NCBI RefSeq assembly: GCF_001419765.1
Contig: NZ_LIRK01000097.1
Coordinates: 1-36,136, forward strand
Reading direction: 5' to 3'
DNA from: Streptomyces torulosus
GTDB lineage: Bacteria > Actinomycetota > Actinomycetes > Streptomycetales > Streptomycetaceae
DNA: 36,136 bases
Shown here: in pieces, positions 17,323 to 25,271 of the stretch
Numbering within the stretch: position 1 is the stretch's first letter
How the letters are laid out: the number at the start of each line of letters is the position of its first letter
The notes under the pieces: generated by a model
Told to the model about the DNA's origin: nothing
The model's input: the letters and a program-made list of their open reading frames with translations, nothing else
Databases searched by the model: none
Made by a program: the position numbers and the translations under genes

Positions 17323-18297
17323 TCACTCTGCGAGGAGCCTGCGCAGCCACGCCAGCTGGGCTGCCTGGCAGGCCTGGGAGAGGACCGTCTGGGGGGCGGC
17401 GCTTTCGAAGCCGTGGAAGCCGCCCGGCCATACGTGCAGCTCGGCGGCACCGCCGGCCTGCCACAGGCGGGTGGCGTAGGCGACCACTTCGTCGCGGAAC
17501 GTTTCGGCGGAGCCGACGTCGAGGAAGGCCGGGGGCAGTCCGGACAGGTCGTCCGCGCGGGCCGGGGCGGCGTACGGGGAGACGTCCGGGCCGCCGCGCC
17601 GCGCACCCAGCAGCGCGGTCCAGCCGGTGTCGTTGGCCGTGCGGTCCCACGCGCCGAGGCCCTCCATCTGGTACACGGAGGGGGTGTCGTTGCGGTCGTC
17701 GAGCATCGGGCACATCAGCATCTGGCCGATGGGCCGCGGGCCCTTGCGGTCCCTGAGGAGCAGGGCCAGCGCGGCCGTCAGGCCCCCGCCCGCGCTGGCG
17801 CCCGCGATGACGATCCGCTCGGGGTCGGCGCCGATCTCCTCCGCGTGGCCGGCGGTCCACAGCAGCCCGGCGTACACGTCGTCGATGGGTGCGGGGTACG
17901 GGTTCTCCGGTGCCAGGCGGTACTCCACGGACACCACGACCGCGCCCAGCTCGTTGGCCCAGCGCAGCGGGGCGTCCACCCCGACGCGGTTGTTGCCGAG
18001 CACCATGCCGCCGCCGTGGACGTGGTAGATCACGGGCAGCAGTCCGTCCGTCGCCGGAGCGACCGGCCGGCAGATCAGCAGCGAGATGTCGGGCGCGTTC
18101 TCGGGGCCCGGCACGACCCGGTCCTCGACCTCGAACGCCCCGCCCAAGGTCAGGTCCATGTCCGCCCACATCTCTATACCGGGACCGTTACGGTGGGCCT
18201 CGATCTCGTCCATGGTCAGCTGGGTCAGCAGCGTGTCCTTGATCATCTCCAGGACGGCGGCGAGTTCCGGGTCGAACGGGGGCGGCGTAAGCGTCAT
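17323..18297 (-). CDS. Alpha/beta-hydrolase, HSL-family esterase
   Basis: This 324-residue protein is of the hormone-sensitive-lipase family. The oxyanion motif HVHGGG lies near residue 93, the nucleophile elbow is GASAGGG near 167, the acid is in DVGSAETFRDE and the catalytic His is in GGFHGFES. No signal peptide is seen, so it acts in the cytoplasm, probably on short-chain esters of unknown identity. AGGAG precedes the ATG by about nine bases. It is followed by the PucR regulator on the same strand. A palindrome ACATGCCATGT lies about 190 bases upstream. Confidence 0.9.
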   Translation of the reverse strand: MTLTPPPFDPELAAVLEMIKDTLLTQLTMDEIEAHRNGPGIEMWADMDLTLGGAFEVEDRVVPGPENAPDISLLICRPVAPATDGLLPVIYHVHGGGMVLGNNRVGVDAPLRWANELGAVVVSVEYRLAPENPYPAPIDDVYAGLLWTAGHAEEIGADPERIVIAGASAGGGLTAALALLLRDRKGPRPIGQMLMCPMLDDRNDTPSVYQMEGLGAWDRTANDTGWTALLGARRGGPDVSPYAAPARADDLSGLPPAFLDVGSAETFRDEVVAYATRLWQAGGAAELHVWPGGFHGFESAAPQTVLSQACQAAQLAWLRRLLAE

Positions 18298-18483
18298 TGC
18301 CTGTGCTCCTCATGCTGCGTGCGGCGGATCGTACGGCGATGATCCGCGCGTCCGCCGGTCTCCGGCACGCCGCCGTACGGCGGGACTTGCCCGCCGTTTG
18401 GCGGGCAGCGCGGATGAAGGTACTCGTCTCGGGAGATGAAGAGGCCGTTTCACCCATCAAAATACCTATTCGTTCTGCCGTAG

Positions 18484-18494
18484 ACATGCCATGT
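18484..18494. promoter_or_regulatory. ACATGCCATGT palindrome upstream of esterase
   Basis: A perfect 11-bp palindrome around a single base, 187 bases upstream of the esterase start. Its shape resembles the ACATCSGATGT boxes but the inner bases differ. It may be an operator, or chance. Confidence 0.25.
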
Positions 18495-18783
18495 TTCGCA
18501 GAGGACCGGGGCGCGATACCCCGGAGGTGCCGCCCAGGTTCAGGTACGGCGCATACGGCTACGAAGGCGTCACCCGCGTCGTCACCTCCGCCAGCAGCAC
18601 ATCGGTCACCGCCAGCAGGCAGACCCTCGTGGCGCCAGGGCCATCAACGTGCTGCTGACCAAGCCCGGCCGGTGTGAGACGTCCACCGACCAGAACCCCC
18701 AGTCCCCGCAGGCCACTCTCGCGGGCCTCACGGCCGAGCACGCCACCCTGCTCAGCCGCCGCGCCCCGCGGCACCGCGCGATG

Positions 18784-18876
18784 CACGGCCGCTCCAGCCG
18801 CGACCTGAAGGTCTCCGGCACTGGGTTCCTCCCCAGGGAGGAACCCAGTGCCGTAGTTGATGCCCCGTGCACGCAC
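18784..18876 (-). pseudogene. Possible N-terminal stump of an actinobacterial TIM-barrel-like protein
   Basis: The minus frame starts MRARGINYGTGFLPGEEPS, which resembles the start (MRARGINYDTGFLPG) of an uncharacterised Streptomyces protein family I recall. Similarity ends within the 36-bp palindrome, and the rest of the frame is unrecognisable. The call rests on about 18 residues. Confidence 0.3.
18817..18852. repeat. 36-bp perfect palindrome
   Basis: Two 17-bp arms (GGCACTGGGTTCCTCCC and its exact complement) are separated by only CA, giving an essentially uninterrupted palindrome. It could form a hairpin or cruciform, but the two-base loop is too small for an ordinary terminator and no T-run follows. 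It may be a fold-back duplication or an IS200/IS605-type end. Confidence 0.7.
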
Positions 18877-19523
18877 GTCAGTGTCCCTTCACATAACCGT
18901 TGCCGTGTTCCAGCAAGTCAAAGACGCGCTCGGTGTCCCTTGCCAGCGGGGGAACGGCTACCGAAGGTGTCAGCGAATCCGGAAGAACCCAGGGACTTGA
19001 CAGACGATCACCCCGGCACGATCAAGAACCCCACCTGCACGAGAACGCCATCCGCAGCCCACACCAGACCCGCGACCAGCCACTTCAGGATGGATAATCC
19101 TCAATGAGGACATGGCCTCGCCACTGAGCCGAGAGGTTGTCGAGCGCATGGGGGGCGGCGCCGTGCCCCGACCGCGGCCGTGCCGGCCGCGTTCGTGTGG
19201 CCGACCTTGCGCCATGTCGCGGCTCGTGCCGCCTGTTCGGCGAAGAACCGCGCAGGTTGGCCTCACCACCCCCTGACGCATGGCTTGGCCCACGTCGCGG
19301 GACAGGGCGCGGCTCGGGCAGTGCGCCGGCAGCGTGGGCGAGGTTACCCCGCGGCGACCGCAGTACGGTCGCTGATGTCGCCTGCTGTGGTCAGGACCTT
19401 TGGGCGATCTCCGTCTCCGCCTCCGGGTGGACCCGGCAGGCCGGGGCGGCCACGCTCACCGCGGCGACCACCTGCTTGTCTCGTCCCGTTCGCGTGGGCC
19501 GCCCTTGGCCTGCGCCCCTGAAG

Positions 19524-19534
19524 AGATCCGATGT
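19524..19534. promoter_or_regulatory. ACATCSGATGT box (one mismatch), fucosidase distal
   Basis: AGATCCGATGT matches the palindrome at 10 of 11 positions, 207 bases upstream of the secreted GH29 start. A second box lies 121 bases downstream, a spacing close to the 125 and 130 bases between boxes upstream of ABC operon 1. Confidence 0.5.
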
Positions 19535-19644
19535 ATAGCCCAACCTCGGCGCTCCCTCCATCTTCGGAAACCCTTCAGAGGACCATTTCTGCCAGGGATT
19601 ATCGTCTTGCCTCTAGACGCGGCCACCGCCGTACTCATATAAAT

Positions 19645-19655
19645 CAATCCGATGT
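19645..19655. promoter_or_regulatory. ACATCSGATGT box (two mismatches), fucosidase proximal
   Basis: CAATCCGATGT keeps the central and right half-site (ATCCGATGT) exactly and differs at the first two bases. It lies 86 bases upstream of the start codon. Confidence 0.4.
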
Positions 19656-19741
19656 CTCCTCGGGTGTGACGCGGAGTGGAGCGCCCAAGCCGTCCGCTCG
19701 TAACGCCTGCCTTCCCTCTCCCTGACACATGGAGCCGCACC

Positions 19742-21790
19742 ATGTCCTCAGCTCCCCTCAGCAGACGTTCTCTGATGAAGGCCGCCGCCCTTGCCGGGGG
19801 AGTGGCGGCCTTCGGGCTGCCGCAGGTCCTGTGGCCCGCCACCGCTGAGGCGTACACCGTCCCCTCGAAGATGGACTGGTGGTACCAGGCCCGGTTCGGG
19901 ATGTTCATCCACTTCGGGTCCTACTCTTACCTCGGCCAGGGCGAGTGGGCGTTCGACAGCCAGCGGTGGAGCAAGGCGGACTACCAGAACCAGGTCACCA
20001 AGAACTTCAACCCGACCGCGTTCAACGCCGCCACCATCGCCGAGCTGGCCAAGAACGCCGGCATGAAGTACCTCGTGATCACCGCCAAGCACCACGAGGG
20101 CTACGCGATGTGGAACTCCGACGTGGCGGGCTTCACCGACACCACCGGCACCAAGCAGTACAACCTGCGCGACTTCAACGGCATCCAGACCGACCCGCTC
20201 ATGAACCTCAAGACCGAGTGCGAGAGCCGCGGGATCAAGTTCTGCCTGTACTACTCGATCCTCGACTGGAACCACCCTTCCCAGACCGACCGCCACGAGA
20301 GCGGTCTCACGACGATGTCGTCGCAGGCCGCCCGCACCGCCTACATCGCCGACATGAAGGCACAGCTGCAGGAACTGCTGGACCGCTACGACCCGGCACT
20401 GCTCTGGTTCGACGGCGACTGGTTCGCCGAGCCTTCCAGCCCCACCCTGGAGGACTGGTGGCTGGAATCCGACGGCGTCGACCTCTACAACTGGCTGATC
20501 GCCCGCAAGCCCGGCCTCATCGTCAACGAACGGGTCAAGCGGGACCACGGTCTCGGCGACTACACGGTCGCGGAGTTCGGGATACCCGCCAAGCCGATGG
20601 GCCGGCCGTGGGAGCGGTGCGCCACCATGAACGGCGCCTGGGGTTACCAAGCGTCGAGGGAGAACTCCTACAGATCCGTCAAGGACGTCGTCCAGGAGCT
20701 CGTCACGGTGGTCTCCCGGGACGGCAACCTCCTGTTGAACATCGGCCCCAAGGGCGACGGCTCGGTCACCGCGGGAACCGAGACCGTCCTGAACGGACTG
20801 GCCTCATGGATGTCGACGTACAGCGACAGCATTCACGGCACCAGCGGCAGCCCGTTCGCCACCGAACCTGCATGGGGGAGGGTCACCAAGAAGAGCGGCA
20901 AGCTCTTCGCCCATGTCTTCACCTGGCCCACGAACGGCCAGCTCCGGATCCCAGTGATCGACAACACGATCAGCCGCGTCTATCTGCTGAACAACCCCTC
21001 GGTCTCGCTCCCGTACACCATCACCGACCAGATCAACGTCACCGTGCCGGCCACCGCGCCGAACGCCAACGTCTCCGTGGTGTGCGTCGAGGTCCAGGGC
21101 ATGCCCGTGAGGGTTTCCGCGACGGTGTTCCAGAACGTCGACTATCAAGGCGCCCGCGCCGTCCTACCGCTGGGCAGCTACACCTCCTCCCAGCTGTCCG
21201 CCACCGGCCTGGGGCCCGCCAAGGCCTCCTCCATCCTGGTACCCGACGGCTACCAGGTGACGGGCTACTCCGGCGACAACTTCACCGGCACTGCCTGGAC
21301 GTTCACCTCGAACACCCCCGACCTCGGGGTGACCGGCAACAATGACATGATCAGATCACTGAAGGTGACGTTCAGGCCCGACAAGTACTTCCGCCTGAAC
21401 AATGTCACGAACCACTTGGCGCTGGACAGCGGCGGCAATGTCGCCAGCGGCTCGAACCTGAAGCAGTGGGAGTCGATAGACCACGCCAATCTCCAGTGGC
21501 AGGCGATCGAACTCGGCAACGGCTACTACAGGCTCGTCAACCGCACCAACGGCATGGTCGCCGACGGCTGGGGCGCTACCAGCAACGGCGACCCGGCCCG
21601 GCAGAAGGCCTGGGACGGCAGTAACACCCAACAGTGGCGCATCACCCACCGCGGCCAAGGCCAGTACTCGATCGCCAACCGCAGCACGGGACTGGTCCTC
21701 GACGGTGGCGGCATGGTCGCCGCAGGGGCCGTGGCCAAGCAGTGGACGTGGCAGCAGCACACCAACCTGCTGTGGACGTTCGGGGCTTGA
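19742..21790 (+). CDS. Secreted GH29 alpha-L-fucosidase with beta/gamma-crystallin and ricin-B modules
   Basis: This 682-residue protein has a twin-arginine signal (SRRSLMKAAALAGG, cleavage after AEA at about residue 37). The GH29 barrel spans about 40-390, with ARFGMFIHFGSYSY, TAKHHEGYAMW, the nucleophile Asp224 in LLWFDGDW and LLLNIGPKGDG. A C-terminal beta-sandwich follows (about 390-455). Residues about 460-540 look like a beta/gamma-crystallin fold (VFQNVDYQGARAVLP, YSGDNFTGTAWTF). Residues 545-682 form a ricin-B-like trefoil (LQWQAIE, TQQWRI, LLWTF). It should release terminal L-fucose outside the cell while anchored to a glycan. ATG 19742 follows GGAG; the longer frame has no signal. 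Two ACATCSGATGT boxes precede it. Confidence 0.93.
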   Translation: MSSAPLSRRSLMKAAALAGGVAAFGLPQVLWPATAEAYTVPSKMDWWYQARFGMFIHFGSYSYLGQGEWAFDSQRWSKADYQNQVTKNFNPTAFNAATIAELAKNAGMKYLVITAKHHEGYAMWNSDVAGFTDTTGTKQYNLRDFNGIQTDPLMNLKTECESRGIKFCLYYSILDWNHPSQTDRHESGLTTMSSQAARTAYIADMKAQLQELLDRYDPALLWFDGDWFAEPSSPTLEDWWLESDGVDLYNWLIARKPGLIVNERVKRDHGLGDYTVAEFGIPAKPMGRPWERCATMNGAWGYQASRENSYRSVKDVVQELVTVVSRDGNLLLNIGPKGDGSVTAGTETVLNGLASWMSTYSDSIHGTSGSPFATEPAWGRVTKKSGKLFAHVFTWPTNGQLRIPVIDNTISRVYLLNNPSVSLPYTITDQINVTVPATAPNANVSVVCVEVQGMPVRVSATVFQNVDYQGARAVLPLGSYTSSQLSATGLGPAKASSILVPDGYQVTGYSGDNFTGTAWTFTSNTPDLGVTGNNDMIRSLKVTFRPDKYFRLNNVTNHLALDSGGNVASGSNLKQWESIDHANLQWQAIELGNGYYRLVNRTNGMVADGWGATSNGDPARQKAWDGSNTQQWRITHRGQGQYSIANRSTGLVLDGGGMVAAGAVAKQWTWQQHTNLLWTFGA

Positions 21791-21822
21791 CCCACAGTCT
21801 CCCGCTTGCATGTGGCGTCGCG

Positions 21823-22213
21823 TCACTTCTTCTCGCGCCCCGGCAAGAACTCCTGCACCTTCGGCTTGAAGCCCTGCCGCACCATCGACCCCCGGTCCGC
21901 GTCGCCCTTCAGGATCGACTCGGCGGTGGTCTCCATCTGCTGCCAGGTCGCGTGCGGCGGGACCGGTGGGACCGCCGGGTCCGCCGGGTCCGCCAGGAAC
22001 TCGATCACCGCGGGGCCGTCCGCCTCCAGGCCCGCGCGCCGGCCGGCCTCGACGTCCTCGGGCTCCACGCGGATGCCGGTCAGGCCCAGGGAGCGGGCGA
22101 AGGCGGCGTACTGGACGTCCGGGAGCTCCTGCGAGGGCAGGAAGGACGGCGCGCCCTCCATCGCCCGCATCTCCAGCCCGGCGGTCTTGTGGAAGGTGGC
22201 GTCCTGGGCGAAT
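21823..22213 (-). pseudogene. PoxB-type ThDP-dependent pyruvate dehydrogenase C-terminal fragment
   Basis: The frame reads FAQDATFHKTAGLEMRAMEG, SFLPSQELPDVQYAAFARSLGLTG and ADPAVPPVPPHATW. This is the C-terminal end of pyruvate oxidase/dehydrogenase-like ThDP enzymes, and the stop at 21823 is natural. Everything upstream is missing, including the ThDP-binding GDG motif. At about 22213 the sequence switches to an unrelated plus-strand glycosidase relic, so this is a rearrangement scar. Confidence 0.85.
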
Positions 22214-22626
22214 CTCGTGCATCTCCACCAGCACCGACGGCACGAACTTCACCCAGGTCGCCACCGGCACCTGGGCCGGCGACCGCGCCACCAAGGTGGC
22301 CAAATGGCCCGCCCGGAACGTGGGCTTCGTACGGATCCGGGCCAACTCGGCCACCGGCGGCTACGCGAACATGGGCGGCGTGAGGATCGGAGGCCGGACG
22401 GCCAAGTCGGCACTGCTGTCCACCACGCTGCCCGGCGACGGCACCGTCTACCGGCTGGTCGCCCGGCACAGCGGCAAGGCCGCCGACGTGGAGGGGCGGG
22501 ACCACCGCGAACAACAGCAACGTGCTGCAGTGGCCCTGGCTCAACAAGGCCAACCAGAAGTGGACCTTCACCAAGACCGGCGACGGCTACTACGAGATCA
22601 AGGCGCTGCGGAGCGTCACCTCCTGA
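22214..22626 (+). pseudogene. Relic of a secreted enzyme: discoidin-like plus ricin-B end
   Basis: The first part, STDGTNFTQVATGTWAGDRATK and ARNVGFVRIRANSATGGYANMGGVRIGG, is the second half of an F5/8 type C (CBM32-like) domain. It leads into TVYRLVARHSGKAADVEG, the start of a ricin-B trefoil. A frameshift at about 22490 then moves the frame to TANNSNVLQWPWLNKANQKWTF and GYYEIKALRSVTS, ending at TGA (22624-22626). The catalytic domain is missing. It was probably the tail of another secreted glycosidase. Confidence 0.75.
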
Positions 22627-22646
22627 GCGCCCCAGCCCCCTCCACC

Positions 22647-22725
22647 CGCACGTCTCCACGAAGAAGTCGCGCACGTCCCCACGCGGAAGAGCCGCACGTC
22701 CCCACCCAGCAAAGAAGGGCCGCAC
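22647..22725 (+). repeat. Tandem 23-nt imperfect repeats before the SGNH gene
   Basis: CGCACGTC(T/C)CCAC recurs at 22647, 22670 and 22693 (23-base spacing), with a shorter CGCACATG at 22721 that contains the start codon. The repeats end at the ribosome binding site (AAGAAGG). They could be a regulatory array or slippage products. Confidence 0.5.
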
Positions 22726-24366
22726 ATGCACACCTTTCGAAGACTCTCCGCCAGACTCACGGCCACGGCATCCGCCACCTGTCTGGCCGCTGTCGGACTC
22801 GTCCTCGTCCCGGCGGTAGACGCCTCGGCCGCGGGCGCGCCGCAAGGCGGCCACGTCTACGCGCTGACAGCGGCGCACAGCGGCAAGAACGCCGCCGTGC
22901 TGTCGGACTCCCTGGCCAACGCAGCGGCGGTCGTGCAGAAGACCGCCTCCGGCGGTCCCGGGCAGCTGTGGGAGGCGGTCGACCACGGCGACGGCACTTT
23001 CTCGCTGGTCAACATCAACAGCGGCAAGTGCATGGACATCCAGAACGGCTCCACGAACGCGGGAACCGCGATCATCCAGTGGCCCTGCACCGGCGCCGGC
23101 AACCAGCGCTGGACCTTCAGCGGTTCGGCGATCGTCTCCGCCCACAGCGGCCTGTGCCTGGACGTCAACGGCGGCTCCACCGCGGAGGACCGCGCGCTCA
23201 TCCAGTACACCTGCAAGACCACGGCCAACCAGAAGTGGAGCCTGACCGAGCGCCCGCGCTCGGCGACCTGGGGCCCGGCCATGGTCAGCGGCGGCCAGAC
23301 CTTCACCCAGCAGACCATCCGGATGGTCGTCCACAACAACACCTCCGGCGCGGGGCTGCGCATCCGGCTGTCCAACCTGCGCAGCACCACTGCGCTCTCG
23401 GTCGGTGCCGTCACGGTGGCCGTCCAGTCCAGCGGCGCCACCGCGGTCGCGGGCACCACGCGAACCGTCACCTTCGGCCGGTCGGCCACGCCCACCATCC
23501 CAGCCGGGCAGGAAATGACCAGCGACGTCATCCCGATGCAGGTCGTCGCGGAGCAGAACCTGCTGGTGAGCGTCTACCTCCCGGGCACCATCGGCGCCTC
23601 GACCTACCACAACGACGCCCACCAGACCTCCTACCTGTCCGCCGCGGGCACCGGCAACCACGCGGCCGAGGAGGCCGCGACGAACTTCACCACCACCACG
23701 GCCCGCTGGTTCTACGTCGCCGGACTCGACGTCGTGTCACCCACGGCCAAGGGAACCGTCGTGGCCATCGGCGACTCCATCACCGACGGCTCCAGCGCCA
23801 CCAACAACGCCAACCACCGCTGGCCCGACTACCTCGCCCGGCGGCTGCAGGCCCAGTCCGGCGGCCAGCGCCTCGGCGTGGTCAACGCGGGCATCGGCGG
23901 CAACCGCGTGGTCACCGACAGCCCGAGCGCGCAGCAGGGCATCGCGGCCATGACCCGGTTCTCCCACGACGTCCTGACCCAGCCGGGCGTGAAGAACGCC
24001 ATCGTGCTGGAGGGCATCAACGACATCAACAACACCACCACCCCCACCCCCGCCGACCAGATCATCGCCGGCTACCAGATCATGATCGACCAGGCACACC
24101 AGGCCGGTGTCCGGATCATCGGCGGGACGATCCTGCCGCACTCCTCGCAGACCACCGACAAGGCCGCCATCCGCGCCCAGGTCAACCAGTGGATCCGCAC
24201 CAGCGGCGCCTTCGACGCGGTCATCGACTTCGACGCGGCGCTCCGGGACCCGGCCAACCCGGCGCGACTGCTCCCCGCCTACGACAGCGGCGACCATCTG
24301 CACCCCAACAGCGCCGGCATGCAGGCCATCGCCAACGCCGTGGACCTCGCGCTGCTCACCTCCTGA
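22726..24366 (+). CDS. Secreted SGNH/GDSL esterase with N-terminal ricin-B domain
   Basis: This 546-residue protein has a Sec-type signal peptide (cleavage near SAA at about residue 36). A ricin-B trefoil spans about 40-178, with Q-x-W motifs GQLWEAV, NQRWTF and NQKWSL. A beta-sandwich (about 180-335) is typical of this actinobacterial group. The SGNH hydrolase domain spans about 345-546. Its blocks are clear: GDSITDG (Ser near 349), GIGGNRV, LEGINDI and the Asp-His in SGDHLHPNSAG. It probably removes acetyl or other acyl groups from a plant polysaccharide, as rhamnogalacturonan acetylesterases do; the substrate is inferred from the neighbours. Confidence 0.92.
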   Translation: MHTFRRLSARLTATASATCLAAVGLVLVPAVDASAAGAPQGGHVYALTAAHSGKNAAVLSDSLANAAAVVQKTASGGPGQLWEAVDHGDGTFSLVNINSGKCMDIQNGSTNAGTAIIQWPCTGAGNQRWTFSGSAIVSAHSGLCLDVNGGSTAEDRALIQYTCKTTANQKWSLTERPRSATWGPAMVSGGQTFTQQTIRMVVHNNTSGAGLRIRLSNLRSTTALSVGAVTVAVQSSGATAVAGTTRTVTFGRSATPTIPAGQEMTSDVIPMQVVAEQNLLVSVYLPGTIGASTYHNDAHQTSYLSAAGTGNHAAEEAATNFTTTTARWFYVAGLDVVSPTAKGTVVAIGDSITDGSSATNNANHRWPDYLARRLQAQSGGQRLGVVNAGIGGNRVVTDSPSAQQGIAAMTRFSHDVLTQPGVKNAIVLEGINDINNTTTPTPADQIIAGYQIMIDQAHQAGVRIIGGTILPHSSQTTDKAAIRAQVNQWIRTSGAFDAVIDFDAALRDPANPARLLPAYDSGDHLHPNSAGMQAIANAVDLALLTS

Positions 24367-24486
24367 GCGGTGCCCACCTCCCGGACGGCGTAGTTCCGTT
24401 CGGCGCCCCCTCTCCGCATACGAGGCGCCGGACGGGGCGCCGGACGGAACGGCCCGTCATCCGTGCGCCTGCGGGCAGCTGCTGCC

Positions 24487-24690
24487 GACGATGACGGCCA
24501 AGACATACCGGCTCCTCAAGACCATCATGTCAACGCAAGACCGCCGTGGACGACGAGCCGACCACACGCACATCCTTGCCGCATCAAGGTGCCGGTAGGA
24601 AGAGGCGGCTGAGCGGCGCATCGCCCCGGTCACCCAAGTCGCGCGCCGGCCAACGCCGTCGGGATGCAGTGGCGTCTCATGACCTACCAG
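24487..24690 (+). pseudogene. Phage/plasmid integrase remnant, multiply frameshifted
   Basis: MTAKTYRLLKTIMST resembles the AKAYRLLRAIL-T segment of tyrosine integrases. Pieces in other frames continue the family pattern: AVDDE, RIK, GAGR and ERRIAPVTQVA. The core catalytic domain is absent. It lies beside an IS5-family relic. Confidence 0.5.
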
Positions 24691-24733
24691 GTCGACCAGG
24701 CCAAGACAATGTACCCGCCCTCTCCAAAGCTGG

Positions 24734-24970
24734 GTCGACACCGACTTCACGAACACCGTCATCGAGCACGGCGCCAACCTCGGAAAAGATGTCGAAGTCG
24801 TCAATAGAAACCCGGAAATCCGCGGCTTTCACGTCATCAAAAGGCGCTGGGCAGTAGAACGAAGCCCCGGTTGGCTCATGCTGCACCGACGCCTGTCCCG
24901 CGATTACGAGCCCCTTCCCGCCAGCTCCGAAACCGTGATCCACCCTGGGGCGTGGCCGGCCGTGCGATGA
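24734..24970 (+). pseudogene. IS5-family transposase C-terminal remnant
   Basis: VDTDFTNTVIEHGANLGKDVEVV, FHVIKRRWAVERSPGWLMLH and RRLSRDYEPLPASSETVI match the end of IS5-family transposases, including the Trp-x-Val-Glu-Arg segment that carries the last acidic residue. The N-terminal two-thirds are missing. This is a different IS5 subgroup from the element at 7776. Confidence 0.8.
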
Positions 24971-25041
24971 CGGGCAGGTCGTAGGTCCGCACGCGCTACC
25001 GGTCGTCCACTCCCTCACGCCCACGGCGCGGATGACGACGG

Positions 25042-25263
25042 TCAGTTGCTCGGCCACCTGCCGGTGCGCGACCTCGTACTGGTGCGGGCGGCGGGATCGG
25101 CGCGCCAGCCGTGCCAGGCCCGGCGGGACCGGTCGACGACGGCGTCCAGTGCGTCCGGCTGCTGGTCGGGGGCCTCTTGGAAGACCTCTCCGGTGGCCGG
25201 ATCGACGACGGCGAGACGCGGGGCCCGGCGTCCGGGGAAGCGGTCGGGCTCGGAGGTCGGCAT
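25042..25263 (-). pseudogene. Aldehyde dehydrogenase N-terminal fragment
   Basis: A start MPTSEPDRFPGRRAPRLAVVDPATGEVFQEAP followed by AVVDRSRRAWHGWRADPAAR is the N-terminus of an aldehyde dehydrogenase. Homology stops after about 58 residues and the frame drifts into unrelated sequence. It begins eight bases after the MfnB-like stop and so was cotranscribed with it. Confidence 0.8.
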
Positions 25264-25271
25264 ATCGGCGG

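Larger units (their letters stand above)
18877..19741. other. Intergenic region with decayed sequence and fucosidase promoter
   Basis: No intact gene is seen. On the minus strand near 19350-19480, VVAAVSVAAPACRV and, after a frameshift, VLTTAGDISDR resemble the end of an IclR-type regulator; this is a weak match. The right part carries two ACATCSGATGT-like boxes and the promoter of the secreted fucosidase, with GGAG ahead of ATG 19742. Confidence 0.4.

Noticed and set aside
15785..17479. 564-codon plus-strand frame opposite the PucR gene
   Set aside because: Composition is that of an antisense shadow in high-GC DNA; the minus frame has a real HTH domain.
17047..18342. Plus-strand frame opposite the esterase
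   Set aside because: The minus frame carries a full HSL catalytic set; the plus frame has no domain.
22647..22735. Possible CRISPR array from the 23-base periodic repeats
   Set aside because: Repeat units are only about 13 bases with 10-base gaps, too short for CRISPR repeats and spacers, and no cas genes are present.
21966..24494. 842-codon plus frame across the SGNH gene
   Set aside because: It contains the discoidin fragment only at its start and then runs as an Arg/His-rich shadow of the SGNH gene.
15019..25263. The two aldehyde dehydrogenase fragments as halves of one gene split by rearrangement
   Set aside because: One covers only the first 60 residues and the other starts at about residue 300, on opposite strands with different operon contexts; nothing shows they came from one gene.
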